Assembly (NCBI GenBank): GCA_025331445.1
Contig: JAIWNE010000234.1
Location: forward strand, 1 to 23,941
Source: Blakeslea trispora
Taxonomy: Eukaryota; Mucoromycota; Mucoromycetes; Mucorales; Choanephoraceae
DNA length: 23,941 bases
Direction of reading: 5' to 3'
Shown here: in pieces, positions 18,401-23,941 of the stretch
Numbering within the stretch: the stretch's first letter is position 1
How the letters are laid out: the number at the start of each line of letters is the position of its first letter
Translations under genes and position numbers: made by a program
The notes under the pieces: generated by a model
What the model was told of the DNA's origin: nothing
What the model saw: only the letters and a program-made list of their open reading frames with translations
Database searches by the model: none

Positions 18401-19975
18401 GTACAGCAAGGTCGTCCGATTGCGTTCGCAAGTAGAACATTAAATACAGCTGAAAGGAACTATTCTACCACGGAGAAGGAATGCTTATGTCTGGTTTGGA
18501 GTATCCAACATTTTCATGCATATACGTACGGAGCAGTTCTAACAGTTTACACAGATCATGCAAGCCTACGAGCTATTCTGTCTACGAAGATGCCTAGGGG
18601 ACGAATTGCAAGATGGATTATGACCTTACAAGAATACCAGCCGATGAATGTGGTCCATCGAAAAGGTTTAGACAACAAAGATGCGGATGCCTTGTCACGA
18701 TTAGAAAGCAATAGTCAAGACCCATCTACTTTGGATGCTAAATCCTTCTTAATGCTGCAACAGGCCGATCCGTACATCAAGATGCTCTTACAACAAGGCA
18801 TACAGGCGCCATTTAAATGGAAGCAGAACATGGTTTGCTATCAAGAAGGGGATACCCTCATTCCGGTGGTACCAAAGGCTTTGGTTCAGACAGTATTGGC
18901 AAAAGCTCATGACGACATTACCGGTGGTCATTTTGGTGAAAACAAAACCATGGGAAAGGTAAAACAAATGGGGTGGTGGGCAACAAGAAAAGAGGATATG
19001 ACAAACTGGGTACGACATTGTCAAGCATGTCAGATCTACAAAGTTCGCAACAACTCACAAGTAGCTCCAATGAAATCAATACTACCAACTTACTTTGGCG
19101 AAATTTGGGCGGCAGACATAGCGATCCTTCCTACCAGTACCAGCGGCAAGAAATATATCTTAGTCCTGATGGAATACTTAAGCAAATGGGCAGTAACGGC
19201 GGCTTTGTCATCTTTTGAATCTGAAAGTGTCATCCAAGTCTTACTCTATGAAGTGGTACTCAAGATTGGTCTCCCTCACAGGTTGATTACAGATAATGGT
19301 AGAAACTTCATCTCGGAAGCTATGAACGCTGTGTGTACAAGACTCGGTATAAATAGGTTGCTCACATCAGTTGAACACCCCCAATCTGATGGACTAGTCG
19401 AACGTATGAACAGAACGCTGAAGACAGGCCTATCTATTGCTGTAGGTGAAGATCCAGGATCTTGGGACACGGCATTACCATTTGTGACTTTTGCGTATAA
19501 TACAAGTAAACATGCCAGTACCGGATTCTCACCGTTCGAACTGCTGTATGGAAGAAAAATGGTGTTGCCGCTGTTGCCTACGTTGGAAATTCTAAAGCCA
19601 AAGACATATACAACAGAAGCATGGATGAGATATCTGAACGCCCATGTACCCTTACTACATAAGGAAGCCCTACAGAACATTGCCAAGTCACAAGCATACC
19701 AAAAGAAGGCCCAGGACAAGAAGACATCTATGAAGATAGAACAATATCTGCCAGGAGACACTGTAGCTAGGAAAACGGTTGGTCTCATAAAATTCCCAAA
19801 GCAACGATGGTCTGGTCCATGGTTGGTAATTAAAAAGGCAAACGACGAAGGTACCGCTTATCAGATCAAGAAGGACAAGGTGACCTCGATAGTGAATGTA
19901 GAACTCCTCAGGCCATGGTATACTTCTCTTAGAGGAAGGGATGATGTAATACAAGACAAGCAAAAAACAACCTGA
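15410..19975 (+). CDS. Gag-Pol polyprotein of the Ty3/gypsy element
   Basis: One 1521-residue frame carries everything, with no frameshift between gag and pol. The retrotransposon Gag capsid region is at about 262-420. The zinc knuckle CX2CX4HX4C is at C466, C469, H474, C479, followed by an Asn/His/Gln-rich linker. The aspartic protease has DTG at 550-552. Reverse transcriptase has catalytic D778 (TLDLKSGYWQ) and YIDD with D840 and D841. RNase H has D987, E1022/E1024 (TTEKE) and D1049. Integrase has the zinc site H1167, H1174, C1204, C1207 and the DD35E triad D1236, D1295, E1331. A GPY/F-like segment (RWSGPWLVIKK, near 1467) lies near the C terminus. All key residues are present. The ATG is only 19 nt after the LTR, and the last nine codons and the TGA lie inside the 3' LTR. 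The product builds virus-like particles, copies the RNA and integrates the cDNA. A single frame means Gag excess must come from proteolysis or translation control. Confidence 0.97.
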   Translation: MYPTNHSDGESGDTITQASVNASGVPSADFSLPRIGTETTGIDMQMGEGGLHSPNSTPEEREQTFLYLRQQQGKMREYMHQIRPAKVEEGYALFGRISAVEASIANLSLEARGAVAALVEQQRTAGRMIEAAIQQNDRKLEESKEYIEQELITFLSEHPLELANLMTKYRWPLLTDCQESQLSQDIVNFVIRPPTLTNDQGSTEMENMRRIILELQEQLRQVTLQQDHKTSILRIPQDKADRPRGIIHDSIDQETIKERRRRVQLPAFTFGDIQKDREWLMEYNSLTHHIRFSEKEKLADLEVRLKGDALSWFTYLPEEDKKTWKGFERVFQDYFGGGASTVEMALRELKNLQQGSMRMVQFGQKFREVARKAEVHSEVMLVSYLKAAVNPEMRKAIVYRGPKTYVQAVDICIEVETDFLTDRIDPTVKALNESIQQNYQSRDNRYKGNKQMFGKGRDQGTEKRTCFRCKKVGHLKKDCWMNKKKHNHHHNNNQELAEHTQQEETPTEENINIFEHLFENNQQEQTTSHYQNRFKIPIRCNQQQVQALIDTGSTISTISEDAAARLEVQVYACQPKVIRYGNKSIQITHKKARMDFAFNHGQDSGKADLYVVKNQNEGIILGMDWMYEEDIVLQVKQKSVTKTVKINAAEDFVTMTLKDYAILFEITDLQTLTNAPYKHVIETGSALPVVSRDYRRSQVEEEAIRQEVKTMLRKKVIKPSNSSWLSPVVLIKKPDNSYRFCVDYRKLNQVTVRDNFPLPLITGLLDRLSGNKIFTTLDLKSGYWQLPLDEASAEKTAFIANGELYEFNCLPFGVMNGPASFSRLMNIVLKGIKSCMCYIDDIIIFSTSVEDHIQDVKIVLDRLLQYNLRLSKGKCKWFCQEVAFLGFLVNGSGIRSNPEKTKVVTQWQAPKDKKALMRFLGFATFYHRFIRNLADKAKPLYLLLKKDVKYTWTASANKAFEEIKQEITRLPTLAYPDSRLPYDLHCDASDVGLGACLVQQGRPIAFASRTLNTAERNYSTTEKECLCLVWSIQHFHAYTYGAVLTVYTDHASLRAILSTKMPRGRIARWIMTLQEYQPMNVVHRKGLDNKDADALSRLESNSQDPSTLDAKSFLMLQQADPYIKMLLQQGIQAPFKWKQNMVCYQEGDTLIPVVPKALVQTVLAKAHDDITGGHFGENKTMGKVKQMGWWATRKEDMTNWVRHCQACQIYKVRNNSQVAPMKSILPTYFGEIWAADIAILPTSTSGKKYILVLMEYLSKWAVTAALSSFESESVIQVLLYEVVLKIGLPHRLITDNGRNFISEAMNAVCTRLGINRLLTSVEHPQSDGLVERMNRTLKTGLSIAVGEDPGSWDTALPFVTFAYNTSKHASTGFSPFELLYGRKMVLPLLPTLEILKPKTYTTEAWMRYLNAHVPLLHKEALQNIAKSQAYQKKAQDKKTSMKIEQYLPGDTVARKTVGLIKFPKQRWSGPWLVIKKANDEGTAYQIKKDKVTSIVNVELLRPWYTSLRGRDDVIQDKQKTT
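19931..19944 (+). other. Polypurine tract
   Basis: AGAGGAAGGGATGA abuts the 3' LTR and is all purine except one T. It is the expected RNase H-resistant primer for plus-strand synthesis. It is also translated as part of the Pol C terminus (RGRDD). Confidence 0.85.
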
Positions 19976-20161
19976 TGAAATTTTACTGTTAACAACGAAT
20001 CCATCCGAAATAATATCACCACATATTATTAATACGAAAACTTATAAATACTCATATTCAAATCAATAAAAAACATTATCTTATTTTTTTTCATATTCTA
20101 ATATATCTATATCTTTAACTGTATTTCCTTATTTGGTGCTAACTGAACTTCAAATATTACA
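19945..20161 (+). repeat. 3' LTR
   Basis: A 217-bp copy of the 5' LTR with one difference (A at 20071 where the 5' LTR has G at 15300). The TGA of gag-pol lies inside it at 19973-19975. Confidence 0.95.
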
Positions 20162-20166
20162 AAGAG

Positions 20167-20279
20167 ATCAAGAGGAGCTATCAAATGAGTAAAATACCAA
20201 ACAGGAAATACAGAGTTGAATTCAAAGCAGCGAATAAAAGTTAGTGTTGTGACCGGGTCTTTTGTACCTATTGTCTTTA
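20167..20279. other. Host flank right of the retrotransposon
   Basis: An AT-rich continuation of the sequence left of 15169. Removing the element joins GTAACAAGAG to ATCAAGAGG. No gene is supported. Confidence 0.4.
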
Positions 20280-20690
20280 TAAATTCCTACCAGCCGCCGG
20301 TTTTGCTTCGCAAAACGGAGGGCGACTTTACCCCCCCAAACCATCCCCCCAACTCACCCCCACCACCCATCAACCCAGCAGCTTAAACGTAATAAACGTT
20401 TGTTAGTTTGAAGCATTTTGCAATCTAAACCTCCATTGCGGTAATAAAATCAGCACCTCCGCTGCGCTTTGGTTAATTTTCTTTACCTTCATTATGGTTT
20501 AGAACGCTTCGCTTTGAAACATGCTCGTGCTGCCGCAAGCCAACTAATCCGATGAGAATATCAATGTGGGGGCCCCACCCATATTATTTTTGAACCTTCG
20601 CTATGGTATAAAATAACCCCTTCGTTGCGCTTCGTGTATTTTAAACCGTCGCTTTGGTAAAAAAAACATGTGTCCCGGGGCAGCGAAAAA
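20280..20690. repeat. GC-rich dispersed repeat block of CTTCGC(T)TTGG type
   Basis: Short degenerate units of the form CTTCGCTTTGGTT-AAA recur: near 20460 (CGCTGCGCTTTGGTT), 20505 (GCTTCGCTTTGAAA), 20600 (CTTCGCTATGGTA), 20622 (CTTCGTTGCGCTTCG) and 20648 (GTCGCTTTGGTAA). C-rich stretches lie at 20330-20375 and a GGGGGCCCC palindrome near 20570. Composition is sharply different from the AT-rich surroundings. It has no coding character and resembles intergenic repeat dust known from large fungal genomes. Confidence 0.55.
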
Positions 20691-21228
20691 GACTTGAGCT
20701 TATCCTAATAATTAGTTCATAACTAAGTCAGATGGGATCAAATATGAGTGAGTCTTTTAAAAGCAACAATCCATGCTTGCTTTCAAAAATAAAAACTCAT
20801 CTAAACTTAAGACTCGAATTATCTAAGGAAATAGCAGATCAATCGAATGATATGGACTGTCCTGATTTTGGAAAGTGTAGGAACCAATTTAATTAATAGC
20901 AAAGTACGATCAAGGTTTGCAATAACTGAAGTGAAGCTCAAATATTAAATGTAAGTTCCGATACACTTTGAAACTCTTTGGAAGGGTTAGCGCTCGCCTA
21001 AGAAGTTTTGCAAGATATAATGGTTCTAGTTGCAAAGGACTTAAAATTGACTTATCCTTACAATAACACAGTTTAAGTTTTAATACTGCCAAAAAATTTT
21101 CCCCTAATCCACATCAAAGCAACACAATGATAGCAAATATATCTCATTTAACCGCAATCATTCCTCATAGAAGATTCATTACTCAGTTTCTTGCGATGTT
21201 TCCAGTATACTGAGTGTTGAGAGGATCA
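20691..21228. other. AT-rich stretch, no gene supported
   Basis: Only short open frames without protein character are present. I see no repeat or RNA gene in it. Confidence 0.4.
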
Positions 21229-21234
21229 TACTTG

Positions 21235-21353
21235 CTTCGCGTGAGGGGGAGGGACAACCCTCCCCCTTAAACCCCCTCCCAGATGGCTAAGGCTTACTCT
21301 ACTGATCCTGACTATTGATGGCTTCGCGTTTGGGGGAGGGACGACCCTCCCCC
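21235..21353. repeat. Duplicated G-rich hairpin modules with CTTCGCG leader
   Basis: Two modules start with GCTTCGCG and carry the perfect stem GGGGGAGGG / CCCTCCCCC: 21245-21266 with loop ACAA, and 21332-21353 with loop ACGA. The first is followed by a second C-rich pair, so 21258-21280 holds four C tracts, a G-quadruplex pattern on the minus strand. The modules belong to the same compositional class as the block at 20280-20690. Confidence 0.75.
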
Positions 21354-21615
21354 AGCAGGTTTAACGCTCGTAAGTTGTTGCTGTCTAAGGCTAATCAGTT
21401 TTCTGAGATTCAAAATTTAATTTGTGACTGAGAAATTAGAAAGCGTGTAAAAAAAGTTACAAACGACTCTATGTTTTTAATTATATAGATATTCGTTACT
21501 TTTCTTGACTATAATCCAACAACCCTATCGACTTAAGGGTGCTAAATAATTCGAAAACTAATGAGGATGAAAAGGCGATGCTTTATTAAAGTTATGTGAT
21601 CAAATATTTATAGAA

Positions 21616-21647
21616 GTGTAGGGTATTACATGGTAATACCCTAACAC
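21616..21647. repeat. Palindrome around TAGGGTATTAC
   Basis: TAGGGTATTAC (21619-21629) and GTAATACCCTA (21633-21643) form a perfect 11-bp stem with loop ATG. Flanking GTG and CAC extend it with one unpaired base. It could be a terminal piece of a foldback element or a 3' end structure. No second end is visible. Confidence 0.6.
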
Positions 21648-21653
21648 ATCCTA

Positions 21654-22897
21654 CACATATTTGACCTGTGTGTTTGCTAAAATTTCTCTAAGTTCTTGTA
21701 CTTGAGGTGGGTAGTAGACGGAGCTAGAATATACAATTCCTAACTTTCACCGCACAACATCAGAAAATAATTGAGTACTGTGTGGTATTTGTCTCAGTGC
21801 TAATAGATATGAATGTTAACTATAAATTGAACGAGACGAAATTGCGGCCTTTATTTAGGTGAAGAGAAAAAGTGTTGAAGACCGTAAAAAACTCCTCTAA
21901 TATAGTCGGACTTCTAAGTGACTTCCTAAATGAATGTGTTCAAATACCACATACTGGAAAAACACTGTGCATAACATCTCCTCTGGGTTGGGAGAAAATT
22001 TTGACTCATCATCGTCAAAAGAATTCGATTAAGAGTCAGTCTTGCACCAAGAGTCTTAAAGTAACGTCGTAAATTAGATTGATAATCGAAGTTGATACAT
22101 TGGAACAAGTTAAATTTGAGATGGATCAGTTGTTAAAAATTGTTATATTACTGATTTGGGAACATTGAGAATTGTAAATAACGTGTCTCCAGACTTAAAA
22201 TCCCGAAAAATTATAAGTTTTAGTAGTGAGCTGAGTTGTTTTACCTAAATCCTCAATTGGTAACCATTTTGAGTTTTGTGCGTTTGCTTGTTGTGACCAT
22301 TGTCATGTTGCAACACTCATCTTGTACAAAACCAATTGATCCATTATTTCTTATTCAACACTTTTTCTTCTTTATTTTAATAATCCAATTTTATCACAAA
22401 TTATATTTTGCCTATATCTTATATCACATTACCAACATTTTGGTTAGTACAATTATACATTTATCATCGTATATTACATATTAACTCTCATATTATTTTC
22501 AGTTGGTAAATAAAATATATTTAAAACTAAGAATCACAGAATAGTTTTCAAAAAGTTTCACGTAAAAATTTTGCATGCAAAAACCTGCGAAGTAGCGCAA
22601 ACGTTGATTTTATAACCATTCTAAACAATATTGACGCATCAAAAGTCATTTTTTATTGTAAAAGTGTTGAACTGAAGCCTTTTAAAGTTGATCGGTACTT
22701 CTAAAATTTAAGCAGGTGGCCCACCTAAGGGACCTAAGAGTTGAAACATGGCATCTTTTAACAAAAATTTTTGCAATACCGAATTTCCTAAGATTCAATA
22801 TGTTCAGCCAATCACGTTCAAGCAATCAAGATTTTATAAGTGGTAACCTGTTATTGTTTGTAAATCCTTTTTCTGAACTTTATCTTGATATCTAAAA
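21654..22897. other. AT-rich intergenic DNA before the transposase pseudogene
   Basis: A 66-codon plus-strand frame at 21872-22072 has some protein-like character (GLLSDFLNEC, then TSPLGWEKIL), but no detectable domain, start context or splice partner, so I do not call it a gene. The rest is low-complexity AT-rich sequence. The left end of the following transposon should lie somewhere here. I could not identify terminal repeats because the other end is outside the window. Confidence 0.35.
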
Positions 22898-23941
22898 ATG
22901 CCTTATCCTAGACAGAATAAATTGAAATTTGCTGCTCAAAAGATAGATGTGAAGGGAAGATTTGTAAAAGAAACCCCTGTTGAGATTGTACCTGAAAGCA
23001 CAATTGAAATTGAACAAGATTGGGAAATATGGAGAGAGGATGCTGAAAATTTGGCTCCGGATAACTTGAGGAACGATGGATTATCTGGTCAAGAGAGAAG
23101 AAGCTCTTACCAGAAGACATCAAGAACCACAAAGTGGAGAAGAAATGCGGAATCTAAAAAAGTAGATCTCAGGGCAACTCTCTTTAACTTTGGCATCAAA
23201 GTTCTTAATGAGGATCAGCTCAAAGAGAAATACACTCGTCCTCAAAGAGAGCTAATCCAAATTGAGGAAAAGATTGAAAAGTTGCGGAGCTGTGTCAAGC
23301 CTGTCACAAACAAAAAAGAAGAATGTAGTTCAGCTGAGGCCTACAATGGTTTCAGACTTTTGTTTACCTTGATCTACTTTGAAAACCGCTTGGATGGCCT
23401 CAAGATAGGTGAAGTATCAGAAAAGGTAGCCAAAACCTTGTGGCCTCAAAGCTCCAAGCCATCCCGTGTTAGAAACATTGTCAAGTGGTCAAAGGAGTAC
23501 TTTGTGTATGATAATTTCTCTGATCATTATCAGGAAGTACTTGTCAAGCGCCAGTCTTTCTTGAGTCACAATGACATCAAAAGCAAGGTCTTGGAATACA
23601 TCAAGAAGACTAGACCTGCTGAGAAAACTCTCTTCAGCATCAAGAACTTCATTCAAGAAGAAATCATACCTTCCTGCGTGGGCGTCTCTGGTTCCGTGAG
23701 TATCACCAATCTTAGCAAGTACCTTAAAGAGTGGGGATACTCATATGGTAATTAGAAAGGCTTGTTTTTCGACGGCCACGAAAGACAAGATGTTGTAGAA
23801 TACAAAAAAGCCTAGTGTGAAAGAACGATGAAGTATATGGCCAAGTCAGAGTTTTACACAGGTGTTGGAGCCTAATTTGGATGAAGCAGAAGAAAAGATC
23901 GTCTTTGTCACCCATGACGAGTCCACCTTTATGCCAATGAT
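22898..23941 (+). pseudogene. DDE transposase pseudogene, fungal type with DGHER and THDES motifs, cut by the window end
   Basis: The first 285 codons from ATG 22898 are open and end at a TAG (23753-23755). The same frame continues past the stop with KGLFFDGHERQDVVEYKK, meets a second TAG (23813-23815), continues with MKYMAKSEFYTG, and meets a TAA (23873-23875). After a +1 shift the frame from 23868 reads PNLDEAEEKIVFVTHDESTF. DGHER (residues 292-296) and the THDES block, with a likely catalytic Asp at 23916-23918, are hallmarks of a transposase type common in fungal genomes. The N-terminal part holds basic, helical segments (RVRNIVKWSKEYF, then a winged region ending LKEWGYSYG) fitting DNA binding. 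Exact superfamily placement is uncertain. Three stops and one shift within 130 bp mark it as dead. The catalytic remainder is beyond the window. Confidence 0.8.

Larger units (their letters stand above)
15174..20161 (+). mobile_element. Complete Ty3/gypsy LTR retrotransposon
   Basis: The element is 4988 bp long with two 217-bp LTRs, a primer binding site candidate, one gag-pol frame, a polypurine tract and a 5-bp duplication. The domain order is capsid, zinc knuckle, protease, reverse transcriptase, RNase H, integrase, which defines Ty3/gypsy (Metaviridae). There is no chromodomain and no envelope frame. The two LTRs differ at a single base (15300 G, 20071 A) and the frame has no break, so the insertion is recent and the copy may be functional. 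Confidence 0.97.

Noticed and set aside
19276..19963. Minus-strand frames opposite the integrase region
   Set aside because: Shadows of the gag-pol frame. The plus frame has every catalytic residue.
15109..20190. A small host frame spanning the retrotransposon target site
   Set aside because: Removing the element leaves only about 33 codons between stops (ending RSRGAIK), too short and without domain character.

Overview
The window looks like AT-rich genomic DNA from a filamentous fungus, most likely Mucoromycota. This is an inference from the very short GTAAGT...CTAAC...TAG introns of 55-69 nt, the mix of DNA transposons and Ty3/gypsy elements, and the scattered GC-rich 'CTTCGC' repeats. 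No bacterial or organellar signature is visible. Host coding content is small: the 3' end of one split gene and a tRNA-Asp gene. Almost everything else is mobile DNA.

Positions 722-14355 are an end-to-end array of five CACTA-type DNA elements, called E1 to E5 here: E1 722-3677, E2 3682-5824, E3 6195-8338, E4 8343-11368, E5 11371-14355. All start CACTAC and end GTAGTG. E2 and E3 are one 2.14-kb family in opposite orientation. E1, E4 and E5 belong to a 3-kb family, with E1 inverted relative to E4 and E5. E2, E3 and E4 have perfect 3-bp target duplications (TGT, CTT, TTC). E1 and E5 do not. Their flanking bases, terminal bases and subterminal motifs are swapped between the two elements in the way expected if homologous recombination between two inverted copies flipped the DNA between them. 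The small host segment caught inside (5825-6194) carries the 3' end of a gene on the minus strand. When that segment is turned back, its reading frame continues from the frame that stops at the left edge of E1 (625-721). A gene was therefore interrupted by one element and then split by the inversion. E2 and E3 later inserted exactly 1 bp away from the ends of E1 and E4, and E4 inserted at the very edge of E5.

The elements carry no long intact transposase. They do contain canonical short introns and protein-like exons, diverging from the middle in E1/E5, so they appear to be decayed or non-autonomous elements with spliced gene remnants. Each 3-kb element carries its own subterminal repeat motif around a shared interior.

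Right of the array come tRNA-Asp(GTC) (14413-14484), an AT-rich spacer, and a complete, apparently young Ty3/gypsy LTR retrotransposon (15174-20161). It has a single 1521-codon gag-pol frame, 217-bp LTRs that differ at one base, and an AAGAG target duplication. Positions 20162-22897 hold no gene I can support, but include GC-rich 'CTTCGC' repeats and duplicated G-rich hairpins. The window ends in a DDE transposase pseudogene (22898 to the edge) with in-frame stops and a frameshift.
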